Counted from the first letter of the stretch, positions 37,400-46,910 are shown. The stretch: DNA of 64,000 nt from JBHJGM01 sp050331815 (GCA_050331815.1 JBHJGM010000001.1:62001-126000), one strand, 5' to 3'. Notes: generated by a model not told the origin, from the sequence alone. Numbers and translations: made by a program.

Positions 37400-39151
37400 A
37401 TGAAGACCGTAGGCCTCGACGAAGCGACCGTCGTCGACGCGCTCTACCGTATCAGCCGGTTGGTCGGCCAAACTAACGACGCCCGCGAGGCCCTGCAGTG
37501 GATCCTCGATGAGGTGCTGCAAATCCTGGAAGCCTCCAGCGCCAGCATTTCGCTGATCAATCCGGACACCAACCGGCTTGAGATCGAGACCTACCGCGGC
37601 CTGCCGCCGGATTCCCAAGAGCTGCAACTGCCTCTTGGCGTGGGGGTCACCGGCTGGGTGGCCCTGCATGGAGAGCCTATGCTGGTACCCGATGTGCGCA
37701 ACGAGCCACGTTACCTTTGTTTGAAGGAGAGCGTACGCTCGGAAATGGCTGTCCCCATGCTCATCGACAGCCATCGGGCGATCGGCGAGGAGAGCGAGCG
37801 CCTTTGCATCGGAGTGGTCAACGTCGACAGCGACTTGCCCAACGCTTTCGGGCAGCAGGAACTGAAGGTCTTGACCCTGCTCACCGGCGAGGCCACGCGT
37901 GCGGTCAACCGCATCTGGCAGGTGCGCCAACTGGAGGTGCGAGCCAATCAGTTGCAGTCGCTGATCCGCAGCGGCCAGGAACTGGTCACGCGCCGCGACC
38001 TGCCCAGTCTATTGCGCACCATCACCCGACAGGCGCGCGTGCTGATGGGCTGCCGCCTCTGCACAGTCTTCCTCTTGACCGAGGGCGGGCGCCGGCTGGA
38101 ACTGGGCTCGGCCTCGGGCGTCTCCCTGGACGAGCTCGAACAGACCGAGGGACTGAGCCTGGACGATTCGGTGGTGGGCGTGGCCGTGCGGCGACGTAAG
38201 CAGGTGGAGGTGCTCGACATGAACCGCACCGAGGAAAATCACCTGCCCGAGCTGGTCCATCGCGAGGGCCTGGTCTCGCTGCTGGCCTCACCGATTATCT
38301 GGGACAACCAGGTGATCGGACTGCTCAACGCCTACACCGACCGCCCGCACCGTTTTAACAACGACGAAAAGCAGGTCTTCGCCACGCTGGCCAGTTTGAG
38401 TGCGGTCGCCATCGAGAATTCGCGCCTGTATGCGCGCGTGTTCACCAGCGAGGAAAGCCTGCGCAAGAACGAACGCCTGACCACCCTGGGCCTGCTGGCG
38501 GCGGAGATCGCTCACGAGATCCGCAACCCGCTGACCGTCATCAAGCTGCTCTTTGATTCGATCACTTTGGATTTCGAAAGCACGGACCCGCGCGCCAACG
38601 ATGCCGCCGTGGTACATGAAAAACTCGCTCAGCTGGAGGAAATCGTCGACAGGGTACTCAGCTTTGGGCGCTCGAGTTCGGGCCTGCACACGCGCTGGTC
38701 GCTGTGCCAGGCCATTGAGGAAACCCTGCGCCTGGTCCGCCTTAAGCTGGAACAATCCAAGGTCGAACTCAGCTTCGAGCCGTTCCCGCAACCCATCATT
38801 GTCGAAGGCAACAAGGGCCAGATTCAGCAGGCCCTGCTCAACCTTATCCTCAACGCGGTGCAGGCCATGCCGGAAGGCGGTAAAATCGAGATTGCCGTGG
38901 ACCGCGGACAGCGGGGTGAACCCGAAAAAGCGGTGGGCCTAGTCAGCGTGCGTGACACCGGCCCCGGCGTGCCCGCGCACTTGCGGGAGCGGATTTTCGA
39001 GAGCTTTTTGACCTCGCGCAAGGAAGGCACTGGCCTGGGTCTCGCCCTCGTGAAGCGCATCCTTAAAAGCCACCGCGGTGACGTCGAGCTGGCCGAAGCC
39101 TCTGAGGAAAGCGCGGGAGCCACCTTCCGCTTTTGGCTACCGTGCGTTTGA
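37400..39151 (+). CDS. Soluble sensor histidine kinase with two GAF domains
   Basis: A 583-residue kinase without transmembrane segments. GAF1 spans about residues 22-170 (ASSASISLINPDTNRLEIET, GVGVTGWVALHGEPMLVPDV) and GAF2 about 200-345 (MGCRLCTVFLLTEGGRRLEL, GLVSLLASPIIWDNQVIGLL). The DHp helix carries the phospho-acceptor histidine in LLAAEIAHEIRNPLTVIKLL (near residue 374). The HATPase has the N box NLILNAVQAMPEGG, VRDTGPGVP and TGLGLALVKRILKSH. The form resembles NtrB/AtoS-like kinases. No response regulator with an output domain is adjacent; the nearest regulator is the CheY-like gene at 41833. Its last 15 bases overlap the end of the convergent helicase gene. Confidence 0.9.
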   Translation: MKTVGLDEATVVDALYRISRLVGQTNDAREALQWILDEVLQILEASSASISLINPDTNRLEIETYRGLPPDSQELQLPLGVGVTGWVALHGEPMLVPDVRNEPRYLCLKESVRSEMAVPMLIDSHRAIGEESERLCIGVVNVDSDLPNAFGQQELKVLTLLTGEATRAVNRIWQVRQLEVRANQLQSLIRSGQELVTRRDLPSLLRTITRQARVLMGCRLCTVFLLTEGGRRLELGSASGVSLDELEQTEGLSLDDSVVGVAVRRRKQVEVLDMNRTEENHLPELVHREGLVSLLASPIIWDNQVIGLLNAYTDRPHRFNNDEKQVFATLASLSAVAIENSRLYARVFTSEESLRKNERLTTLGLLAAEIAHEIRNPLTVIKLLFDSITLDFESTDPRANDAAVVHEKLAQLEEIVDRVLSFGRSSSGLHTRWSLCQAIEETLRLVRLKLEQSKVELSFEPFPQPIIVEGNKGQIQQALLNLILNAVQAMPEGGKIEIAVDRGQRGEPEKAVGLVSVRDTGPGVPAHLRERIFESFLTSRKEGTGLGLALVKRILKSHRGDVELAEASEESAGATFRFWLPCV

Positions 39152-41653
39152 GCCCAGGCGGGTGTGCCGTGGCTGATAGCGTATGCGCTGAGCCAGGGTC
39201 AGTTCGGGCAGCCGGTCCAGCCCGCTGCTGCGTCCCAGCGAGCCGACGTGCGCCTGTGCTTCGGCTTGCAACTCGCTCCAGCGCTCCCACTGCAGTTCGG
39301 GCGCGGCGGCGATGTGGTGCAGCAAGCTGCGCCATTCCAAAAAGGCGCGCTCGATGTCACCAGCCCTGAGGCTTTCGGTCACCAGTTGGTTACGCGTGGT
39401 GGGGTTGTCTCGAATCAATCGCAAAATTTCCGAAGCGCCGTTGCCGTACTCGCTGGGCACCCCGTGTGCCAGATAGCCCGGCATCGTCGCCCCGCGGTAA
39501 GTCATCCGGCAGACGCTGGCGAGGCGTCCGGAGGCGTTCTCGTAATCCTGAAAGCGGTGCCCGGCGCGCAGGTTGGCCAGGTCCCAGGCCAGTTCATCGA
39601 TGGGGTAAGTGACATCCTCCAGCGCCGCCGCGATGGCCAGACCTTCGCCGTGGTTGAAAAATGAAAAGACTTCGCCCCGGCGGGTCGGCAAGCCCTTGGC
39701 ATCGATCAGACCCAGGTAGCGCCAATTCTCCGCCGCCGCGCGACCCGCAAAGAGCGTGGTGTTGCCCGCGATCTCCGCGAAGCTGGGAAAGGGCGCCAGC
39801 TCGGTTTCACGTTTGGGCGGGTTGATCAACGCTTGGCCCAGTCCATCGACGCGCGCCAGCACCCAGGCCTCCGAGTAATCCAGCCGGACCGAGAACAGGC
39901 CGTTTTTTTCCTCGAAGGCTGCCACCGTTCCACCACTGGCCAACTCTGGCATCAACGGCAGGATGTGGTGCTCGAGATCCTCCAGGCTGCAACCGCGCCG
40001 ATACGCCCGGGCGTCCTCCCTGCGCGCCTGCGCGCGCTCGCGCAGCGCTTTCAGCAGCCACTTGACCAGCAGCACTTCTCCGCGCTTGGGGTCCTCGCTG
40101 AGCGTGGCGACGGCGACCTCGCGCCCATAAATTTTGCGACGGCCCTGCTTCAGCCGGCAAAGGTTGCCAATCTCTATGGTCTTCAGCGACTGGGGCAGCG
40201 AAAGCGCGCTCTGCCAGCGCTCGTTCGCAAAAATGAGGGCGCCCCTGAGCCGAACCTTGGTGCGCGGGCGCAGACGCTCCCACTCGCCCTTGGAGTTGTA
40301 CATTTCCTGCAGGCGGTTGTAACCGGGGTGGACCTCCTGAGGCTTCTCCGGGTGTATCCCTTCAACCTGGTCAATCCTGCCAAAGCCTAGCTCGGGCGGA
40401 TGCGTGGAAAACAGCCGGCTGTTGAGTCGCTGGGCGGCCTCCAGCGGGGAGCGCCCCGCCCGCGTGGCTCCACGCATAACCGCCAGGTAACTCGGCCAGT
40501 CCAGGTGGTCGACGCGCTTGAGTTTGAGCGGACGCGCTTCGTTCAAGCGCGGCTTGCCCGGGGCCACCAGCACATAACCGATGTCGTCCATGCCGCGGCG
40601 TCCGGCTCGCCCGTACATCTGCAGCAGTTCGTCGGGGCGCACCAATACCTTTTGCGAGCCGCGCTGGTATTCGCGGTCGGTCACGATAACCGAGCGCATG
40701 CAAAAGTTGATCCCCGCGGCCAATCCGGTGGTCGCCACCACGACCTGCAATTGGCCCGCCTTGGCGAGCGGTTCAATCAGTCCCGCGCGCTGGTGATAGC
40801 TCAACCCGCTGTGGTGACAGGCCACCCGATTGCGCAATAGCCGCGTCAAATCGTCTCCGGCCAGCGCATGCTGCTCAGGCGTGAGCACGAGTGGATCCGG
40901 GTGGGGCAGGGCACCCGCCAGTTGACGCGCCAACGACTCCGCTGCGTTGCGCCGCGGGGCGAACAGCAACACCGGTCCCAACCCGGCCTGTAACGCCTGA
41001 GCCACCAGGCGCGGCCAAAACCCCCGCACCCCGGCGGGTATCTTCTGGCGCAGCGCTTCGGCAAAAATCTCTTCCTGGGGGACCGGGCGCTCGGCATGGT
41101 CGACCAAAACAGCGTCCCGCCCGATGCGCTTGAGCCAATTGACCGCGCGCTCGGGGTTGGCCACGCTGCCGCTCAACAGCAATAGTTGGGTAGGTGCGGG
41201 AGCCATCGCCACGGCCAGCTCGTAGTTGCCCCCACGTACCGTGTCGCCTAACATCTGATACTCATCGATGACCAGCAGGTCTGGCCCCTCCCCGCGTAAC
41301 AGGCGGCCCTTTTGGGTCTCCAGGGTGGCCACGATGACCGGCGCCTCGATGTTTTCGGCCAGATCGCCGGTCGCGATGCCCACATCCCAGCCGCGGCTGC
41401 GCCATTCAAAGAGCTTGTCGTTGGCCAGAGCCCGGGTCGGAACGGTGTAGACAGCCTGGCCGCGCAACTCGCCGGAGCTGACGAGCATCTCAAAGATGAA
41501 CGTCTTGCCCGCACCCGTAGGCGCGTGCACGACCACATCTTTCCCCTCCTTCAAGTGGCGGGCGGCCTGTTGCTGCCAGATATCCGGCAGTTTCAGGCTG
41601 GTCGAAAAGCCTTCCACGTCTACAAATCCGCCAATTTTGGCGTCCGCGTGCAA
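39137..41653 (-). CDS. Ski2-like superfamily 2 DNA/RNA helicase
   Basis: An 838-residue helicase. The best start is TTG 41653, because an in-frame TAA lies seven codons upstream and no ATG is available; a GTG at residue 13 is an alternative. The motifs are: Walker A HAPTGAGKT (residues 43-51), motif Ia VPTRALAND, motif II DEYQ (131-134) instead of the usual DExH, motif III SGSVANPERA, motif V VVATTGLAAGINFC and motif VI QMYGRAGRRG (347-356). This set is of the Ski2/Mtr4/Hel308 type. The C-terminal 450 residues have no domain I can name. It could act on RNA or on stalled DNA structures; sequence alone does not decide. Confidence 0.8.
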   Translation of the reverse strand: MHADAKIGGFVDVEGFSTSLKLPDIWQQQAARHLKEGKDVVVHAPTGAGKTFIFEMLVSSGELRGQAVYTVPTRALANDKLFEWRSRGWDVGIATGDLAENIEAPVIVATLETQKGRLLRGEGPDLLVIDEYQMLGDTVRGGNYELAVAMAPAPTQLLLLSGSVANPERAVNWLKRIGRDAVLVDHAERPVPQEEIFAEALRQKIPAGVRGFWPRLVAQALQAGLGPVLLFAPRRNAAESLARQLAGALPHPDPLVLTPEQHALAGDDLTRLLRNRVACHHSGLSYHQRAGLIEPLAKAGQLQVVVATTGLAAGINFCMRSVIVTDREYQRGSQKVLVRPDELLQMYGRAGRRGMDDIGYVLVAPGKPRLNEARPLKLKRVDHLDWPSYLAVMRGATRAGRSPLEAAQRLNSRLFSTHPPELGFGRIDQVEGIHPEKPQEVHPGYNRLQEMYNSKGEWERLRPRTKVRLRGALIFANERWQSALSLPQSLKTIEIGNLCRLKQGRRKIYGREVAVATLSEDPKRGEVLLVKWLLKALRERAQARREDARAYRRGCSLEDLEHHILPLMPELASGGTVAAFEEKNGLFSVRLDYSEAWVLARVDGLGQALINPPKRETELAPFPSFAEIAGNTTLFAGRAAAENWRYLGLIDAKGLPTRRGEVFSFFNHGEGLAIAAALEDVTYPIDELAWDLANLRAGHRFQDYENASGRLASVCRMTYRGATMPGYLAHGVPSEYGNGASEILRLIRDNPTTRNQLVTESLRAGDIERAFLEWRSLLHHIAAAPELQWERWSELQAEAQAHVGSLGRSSGLDRLPELTLAQRIRYQPRHTRLGSNAR

Positions 41654-41832
41654 CGCAAATTGCAGCGCAGGAGGTTACATTTGGGTGTCACGGCAGGCCG
41701 AAACTCAGTCCAAACAAGCTCCCCGTTGAGCCCGGGCGCTACGGCGCAACTGCATGCATTTGGAAGAAAATTGTAAACTTAATCGGTATTATCCGATGTC
41801 AGGGGCATAAAACCTCTTTGGGAACAACGCGC

Positions 41833-42213
41833 ATGGTAGCCCCTAACTCAGCACTGATCGTCGACGACGAGCAGCACGTACGCCTCTACGTCAAGCTTGT
41901 GCTCAAATCTCTTGGCATCCAGCAATTTTTTGAGGCTGAAAACGGTGCGGCGGGCGTGGACGCCTACGCCGAACACAAGCCGGAACTGGTCCTGATGGAC
42001 GTATCCATGCCCATCATGGACGGAGTGTCGGCCCTGCGTAAGATCAACGAAACCGATCCCACCGCCCTGGTTATTATGCTTACCTCAATGGCCTCGCGTG
42101 AGACCGTTGAGGAATGCGCCGAAAGTGGCGCGATCAATTTCATTCGCAAGGATGTACCTCGCGAGGAACTGGCCAATCTGCTGCGCGAAACCCTCCATGA
42201 TTACTGCGAATAG
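41833..42213 (+). CDS. CheY-like single-domain response regulator
   Basis: A 126-residue receiver domain with no output domain. I take ATG 41833 (MVAPNSALIVDDEQHV); a TTG five codons upstream is possible. The acidic pocket is in ALIVDDEQ, the phospho-acceptor aspartate in LVLMDVSMPIMDG, the conserved Thr/Ser in VIMLTSMAS and the lysine in NFIRKDVP. It leads a three-gene cluster with a small basic protein and a PilB/GspE-type ATPase, so it may steer pilus or secretion activity. The phosphodonor is unknown; the double-GAF kinase at 37400-39151 is the nearest candidate. About 180 bases separate it from the divergent helicase start. Confidence 0.88.
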   Translation: MVAPNSALIVDDEQHVRLYVKLVLKSLGIQQFFEAENGAAGVDAYAEHKPELVLMDVSMPIMDGVSALRKINETDPTALVIMLTSMASRETVEECAESGAINFIRKDVPREELANLLRETLHDYCE

Positions 42214-42223
42214 TAACGAGGGC

Positions 42224-42433
42224 ATGCCGGAAGCAGAGGGATCGAGCGCGCCTTTTCCAACCTCGGACACGGTCAAGGCCCGCGTCGTGCGCTACTCGCT
42301 CGAGGAAATGATGAAGGAACTCGAGGTCGAGCGCGTCGCCGCCGATGTGGGTCGCGAGATCGTCGACCAGTCCGAGATCAAGGGACTCTTCGCCAAGAAC
42401 GCCAAAAAGAAGAAAAAACGTGTCGACGACTGA
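42224..42433 (+). CDS. Small hypothetical protein with basic tail
   Basis: A 69-residue protein if started at ATG 42224 (MPEAEGSSAPFPTSDTV); an ATG at 42197 (MITANSNEGMPEAEG) would overlap the response regulator by 17 bases and is equally open. The middle (YSLEEMMKELEVERVAADVG) looks helical, and the C-terminus ends NAKKKKKRVDD. I do not recognise a family. It ends inside the start of the PilB-like gene (14-base overlap with the GTG start), which argues for real, coupled translation rather than a chance frame. Confidence 0.55.
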   Translation: MPEAEGSSAPFPTSDTVKARVVRYSLEEMMKELEVERVAADVGREIVDQSEIKGLFAKNAKKKKKRVDD

Positions 42434-44150
42434 GACAGACAGCCAGCGGGCCCCGAACGAGGCCTTCGCGCTCAAGCTGCGCGAGGAGAAGGATTACATC
42501 CCCGAGAACCAGTTCGAGATGCTGGAACGCAAACACGGGCGCGGCACCCTCGAGATGGCGGAGGCCCTGGTGGTGGAAGATGTTCTCAACCACACCGAGG
42601 TCTGCCGTATCTGGGGCGACTCGGTCAACTGCGCCTATGTTGATCTGCTCAAGACCGTCGTCACCAACGAGGCCCTCGGCAAGCTGCCGGTGCAAATCGC
42701 CCGCAAAGCCCAGGCCTTGCCGCTGTACGTGATCAACGACGTGCTGACCGTGGCGGTTTCCACTCCCGAGGACACTGCTCTGCTGCGCCGTCTCGAAGGC
42801 ATCTCCGGCATGCCGGTCAGCCCGGTTTTCGCCCTGCCCACGGAGGTGCGTGACTCCATCGAGGTCTATTATTCCTCCGACAAGGACGTCACCGCCATCC
42901 TTTCCGAGCTGTCCGAATCGGGCAAGCTGCTGCTCAACCAGTTCTCCAACGAGGAGATCATGGAGCTGTCCGAGTCGAAGTCGCTCATCCGCGTCGTCGA
43001 CGCGCTGATCTACTTTGCCATGCGTGAGCGCGCCTCGGATATTCACATTGAGCCGCGGGCGGACGAAACTGTCGTGCGCTTTCGCGTCGATGGCCGCATG
43101 CGCGAGATGCTGCGTTTTTCCAAAACGCTGCACAAGGCGATCATCTGCCGCATCAAAATCGTCAGCGACTTGAACATCGCCGAGTCGCGCCTGCCGCACG
43201 ACGGGCGCTTCAGCATGCCGGTGGGTCCACGCACGGCGGACTTTCGCGTTTCGATCATCCCGACCGTCCACGGGGAGAAGACCGTCATCCGCATCCTCGC
43301 CTCAGCCAACAAGGCCGAGCTGCTCAACCTGGACAAGATGCTGATCTCGCGGACGGTTCTCGACCCCTTCCGTGAGACGATCCGCAGCCCCAACGGCATC
43401 ATATTTGTGACCGGCCCGACCGGCTCCGGCAAGACCACCACGCTTTACGCCGCTCTCCAGGAAATCAAAAACGCCACCACCAACATCGTTACCATCGAAG
43501 ATCCGGTGGAGATGAAAATGGATGGGCTGTCGCAGTCGCAGGTAAATTCCAGCATCGACCTGAGTTTTGCCGATCTTTTGCGCTCCATGCTTCGGCAGGA
43601 CCCCGACGTCATTCTCGTGGGGGAGATTCGCGACCTGGAAACCGCCAAAATCGCCTGCGAAGCGGCGCTGACCGGCCACCTCGTGTTTGCCACGCTGCAC
43701 ACCAACAACGCGATTCAGGCCGTCTTGCGTCTGGTCGAGATCGGCATCGAGCCCCACATGGTCGCCCCGGCGATTCAGGCGGTGTTGGCCCAGCGGCTAG
43801 CCGCGCGCATCTGCGATAGGTGCAAGGAAAGCTACCGGGTGGGCGATGACGTGCTCTCACGTTATTTCCACGATGCCGAAGGCAAGGAGATGTCGCTTTA
43901 TGTCGGCCGCGGCTGCAACACCTGCCGCAAGAGCGGCTACAGCGGGCGCGTGGCCCTGCACGAACTCGCCATCGTAACCGAGGAAATGCGCGCCTTGATC
44001 GGAGCCAATCGTCCGAGCCATGAACTGACCCAGGCGGCCAAGCGCGGGGGCTACCGCCCGCTACGCTACGACGGTCTCAAAAAAGCGCTGCTGGGCGTGA
44101 CCACCCTCGAGGAGATTGAGCACGTCACCTCTTTCGAGTGGGCAGTATAG
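42420..44150 (+). CDS. PilB/GspE-family secretion or pilus assembly ATPase
   Basis: A 576-residue hexameric ATPase. The start is GTG 42420, preceded by an AGAAGAAA purine run; no ATG gives the right N-terminus. The N-terminal domain has the GspE-N/MshEN-like part (about residues 10-160, with YVDLLKTVVTNEALGKLPVQ). The core has SDIHIEPRADETVVRFRVDG, Walker A VTGPTGSGKTTTLYAAL (about residue 332), the aspartate box, Walker B DPDVILVGEIRD and the His box GHLVFATLHTNNA. A tetracysteine zinc motif, ICDRC (about 464) and GCNTC (about 499), is present, as in PilB and GspE but not in PilT. It would power pilus assembly or type II secretion, and the prepilin-like protein at 29242 is a possible client. 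Confidence 0.9.
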   Translation: MSTTETDSQRAPNEAFALKLREEKDYIPENQFEMLERKHGRGTLEMAEALVVEDVLNHTEVCRIWGDSVNCAYVDLLKTVVTNEALGKLPVQIARKAQALPLYVINDVLTVAVSTPEDTALLRRLEGISGMPVSPVFALPTEVRDSIEVYYSSDKDVTAILSELSESGKLLLNQFSNEEIMELSESKSLIRVVDALIYFAMRERASDIHIEPRADETVVRFRVDGRMREMLRFSKTLHKAIICRIKIVSDLNIAESRLPHDGRFSMPVGPRTADFRVSIIPTVHGEKTVIRILASANKAELLNLDKMLISRTVLDPFRETIRSPNGIIFVTGPTGSGKTTTLYAALQEIKNATTNIVTIEDPVEMKMDGLSQSQVNSSIDLSFADLLRSMLRQDPDVILVGEIRDLETAKIACEAALTGHLVFATLHTNNAIQAVLRLVEIGIEPHMVAPAIQAVLAQRLAARICDRCKESYRVGDDVLSRYFHDAEGKEMSLYVGRGCNTCRKSGYSGRVALHELAIVTEEMRALIGANRPSHELTQAAKRGGYRPLRYDGLKKALLGVTTLEEIEHVTSFEWAV

Positions 44151-44159
44151 CCAAACCCT

Positions 44160-46910
44160 TCACAGACCTGCTTCGTTGACCGAAAAGCGGTAATCGCCGC
44201 TCTTGGCGACAAAGCGGATCGCGGCTGTGTCCAGGGCCGAGTCGTTGGTGCGTTCAATGCGTTGGATGCCTTCGGCGGATTCCAGCGCCTTTCCCGATTC
44301 GCTGACCGTAGCCTCGGGTGCCGCGGGTAGCGTGACGGTTGCGGTCGTGTTGGGCGGCACGCTCAAGCTGCAGTCGAAGGTGCCATCGGCTTCGCGCAGC
44401 GACCAATCCACCGAGAGCCGCCCGTGCATCGTATCGAGTGAGGCCCGGGCCTGCGTCAGCTTCGCGGCAGGACGCGGGTGCACCAGGGCGTGCTTGTAGG
44501 CGGGCAGTTCCGGGTCGATTTCCAGACCGGCCACTACCTGGTACAGCCAGGCCCCAATGGCACCGTAGGCATAGTGATTGAAGGAATTCATTTTATCGCT
44601 CTGGAAGCCCTTGTCGTGCGTCCAGCCGTCCCAGCGCTCCCAGATGGTGGTGGCGCCCTTGGTCACCGCATAGAGCCAGCTGGGCCAGCTTTCCTGGAGC
44701 ATCAACTCGCCGGCCAGGTCATGATGCCCGTTGGCCGTCAGCACATGGTTCAGGTACGGGCTGCCAAGAAATCCGGCGGACAGGTGTAGCTTGCGCTGGC
44801 GGATCGATTCCACCAGGTAGGCCGCGGTTTGTGCCCGCTTGGTTTCGTCCACGAGGTCGAAGTGCAGCGCCAGGATGTAGGCCGTCTGCGATTTTGAGAC
44901 GACGTCCCCGCTGTCCGTCAGGAAGTGCCGCTGAAAGGCCTCACGCACCTTTTCAAAAAGCTCGGCGTAATGTGTGCGCTCGCTGGGTTTGTCGAGAATG
45001 CGGGCGATACGCGCCATCAGCCGCGCCACGTAGGCAAAGAAGGCCGTGCCGACGATCTCCTTAGGCGTGTGGTCGTCGATGTTCAGCCAGTCACCGAAGC
45101 CCGCCCAGCCATCGTAACCCGGAAAACAACGCACATGATCGCGGTGGGTGCTTTCCAAAAAGCCCATGTACGCCTTAAAGACAGACCAGTGACGCTCAAG
45201 GATGGTGGTGTCGCCGTAACACAGATAAAGGGTCCAAGGACATATGATACAGGCGTCGGCCCAGCCGGGGCCGCCTTCGGACAGGCCCAGGCCCGTATTG
45301 GGCACCACCGGGGGGATCTGTCCGTTTGCCCCCTGCGAGTCGGCCACGTCCTCGGCCCATTTGGTAAAGAAGCCCGCCACGTCCATGTTGAAAGCGGCGG
45401 TGCGGATGAATATCTGCGCGTCTCCGGTCCAGCCCAGTCGCTCGTCGCGTTGCGGGCAATCCGTAGGGACTTCCAGAAAGTTGCCTCGCTGGCCCCATTC
45501 GATGTTGCTTTGAAGCTGATTGAGCAGCGGGTTTGAGCAGAAAAATTCTCCCGTCAATGGCGTGTCCGAGTGAAGGACGATGCCGGTGATGGTGTCGCGT
45601 GAAGGCGGCTCGATCAGTGTTTCGAGGTTGTCGACCCCGCCGCGAAAGTACAACTCCACGTACCGGAATCCGTGAAAGGTGAAGCGCGGCTCGTAGACTT
45701 CGCCCGCGGGATCGCCTTTGAGGGTGTAATAGTCTGTAGCCTTGGCGGTGCGCAGGTTGTCGTAGTAAGGCAGGCCTTCGGTGTTGTGCTCGAGGACTTC
45801 GGCATAGCGCAGTGTCACGGTGGCGCCCGCCTTGCCCTTCACCTTCAGGCGCACCCAGCCAACCATGTTCTGCCCCAGGTCGAAGAGGATGCGCCGCCTG
45901 CCTCCGTCTTTTACCGGCTCCCAGGGATCGCGGATCGGGACCAACTCCTTTTGCTGCCGCACCGTTACCCCTTTTTGTGCCATCAGCGGCACGCCGATGT
46001 CTTCAAATAGCTTCACGCGGTCCCAGTCGCTCTCGTCAAAGTCCGGGGCGTCCCAGCCCTGGATTTCGTGCCGTGCATCGTAGCTTTCGCCCATCAGCAT
46101 GTCCGACTCGAGGATGGGCCCGAGGGCGTAGCGCCAGGTCTCATCGGTGGGAATGATGTGGGTGCTGCCGTCGGCGCATTCGATTTCCAATTGCCCGAGA
46201 AAACGCGGCACCTGGCCCCAGCGCTGGCGCCCGCGCCATTCCACGTGTCCACACCACCAGCCGTCACCCAGCAGTGCGCCCCAGGCGTTCTCGCCTTCGT
46301 TTAGGAGCTTGGTCACGTCGTAGGTCTGGTAATAGATGCGCTTGTCGTAGTCGGTCCAACCGGGCGTGAAGTGATCCTCGCCAACGCGCTGACCGTTTAG
46401 CGAGCACTCGTACAGACCGAGGGCGGTCGCGTACAAGCGCGCCCTGCTCGGTTTTGACGGCAGTTTGAAAGGTTTGCGCAACAGGGGCACGGGCGCCGTG
46501 GTGTAACGTCCGCCGCGCACTTTCGAGCCGACCCATTCGCCCTTCCAGTCCGAGCGCTCCAAAAGACCCATTTCCCAAAAAGCCGCTTCGCTCCAGCCTG
46601 AGGCTTCGCCGCTTTCGTCGACGACTTGCACGCACCACCACGCACGTTCCCCGCTGGCGAGCGCCTTGCCCTCGTAAATGACGTGCGCGGTGTCGTCGCT
46701 GTGAATTTCGCCCGAATCCCAGAGGTCGGCAGCGCCCTGTTCCAGAGCCGCTTTCGTGCGGCAGACGCGCAGGCGATAAGCGCTTTGCGCGGTGCCGCGA
46801 CGGCCAAAAGTCGCGCTGAGCTGCCAGGACAGGCGGGGCTGGGCCACGTCGATGCCGAGTGGGTTGGCGGCGTATTCGCAGCGAAGATTTACGGGGTGTG
46901 TCGAGGCCAT
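44160..46910 (-). CDS. Alpha-L-rhamnosidase (glycoside hydrolase family 78)
   Basis: A 916-residue enzyme that removes terminal alpha-L-rhamnose from plant, algal or bacterial glycans. The GH78 layout is full: N-terminal beta domains (MASTHPVNLRCEYAANPLGI), the carbohydrate-binding domain with GLYECSLNGQRVGEDHFTPG, the (alpha/alpha)6 barrel with PTDCPQRDERLGWTGDAQIF, which carries catalytic acidic residues, and later TTIWERWDGW with the second glutamate, then the C-terminal beta domain. There is no signal peptide, so it is probably cytoplasmic and acts on imported oligosaccharides. Its stop is 9 bases from the end of the convergent PilB-like gene. A rhamnose-containing substrate range is family knowledge, not visible here. 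Confidence 0.92.
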   Translation of the reverse strand: MASTHPVNLRCEYAANPLGIDVAQPRLSWQLSATFGRRGTAQSAYRLRVCRTKAALEQGAADLWDSGEIHSDDTAHVIYEGKALASGERAWWCVQVVDESGEASGWSEAAFWEMGLLERSDWKGEWVGSKVRGGRYTTAPVPLLRKPFKLPSKPSRARLYATALGLYECSLNGQRVGEDHFTPGWTDYDKRIYYQTYDVTKLLNEGENAWGALLGDGWWCGHVEWRGRQRWGQVPRFLGQLEIECADGSTHIIPTDETWRYALGPILESDMLMGESYDARHEIQGWDAPDFDESDWDRVKLFEDIGVPLMAQKGVTVRQQKELVPIRDPWEPVKDGGRRRILFDLGQNMVGWVRLKVKGKAGATVTLRYAEVLEHNTEGLPYYDNLRTAKATDYYTLKGDPAGEVYEPRFTFHGFRYVELYFRGGVDNLETLIEPPSRDTITGIVLHSDTPLTGEFFCSNPLLNQLQSNIEWGQRGNFLEVPTDCPQRDERLGWTGDAQIFIRTAAFNMDVAGFFTKWAEDVADSQGANGQIPPVVPNTGLGLSEGGPGWADACIICPWTLYLCYGDTTILERHWSVFKAYMGFLESTHRDHVRCFPGYDGWAGFGDWLNIDDHTPKEIVGTAFFAYVARLMARIARILDKPSERTHYAELFEKVREAFQRHFLTDSGDVVSKSQTAYILALHFDLVDETKRAQTAAYLVESIRQRKLHLSAGFLGSPYLNHVLTANGHHDLAGELMLQESWPSWLYAVTKGATTIWERWDGWTHDKGFQSDKMNSFNHYAYGAIGAWLYQVVAGLEIDPELPAYKHALVHPRPAAKLTQARASLDTMHGRLSVDWSLREADGTFDCSLSVPPNTTATVTLPAAPEATVSESGKALESAEGIQRIERTNDSALDTAAIRFVAKSGDYRFSVNEAGL

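Noticed and set aside
39806..39820. GGTTTCACGTTT as a parS site for the ParB protein
   Set aside because: Only one half of the TGTTTCACGTGAAACA palindrome matches, and it lies inside the helicase coding region.
41681..41779. Plus-strand mini-ORF starting at TTG 41681 with a perfect AGGAGG six bases upstream
   Set aside because: The peptide of about 31 residues has no protein-like texture, the start is TTG, and the region is the divergent promoter zone between the helicase and the response regulator.
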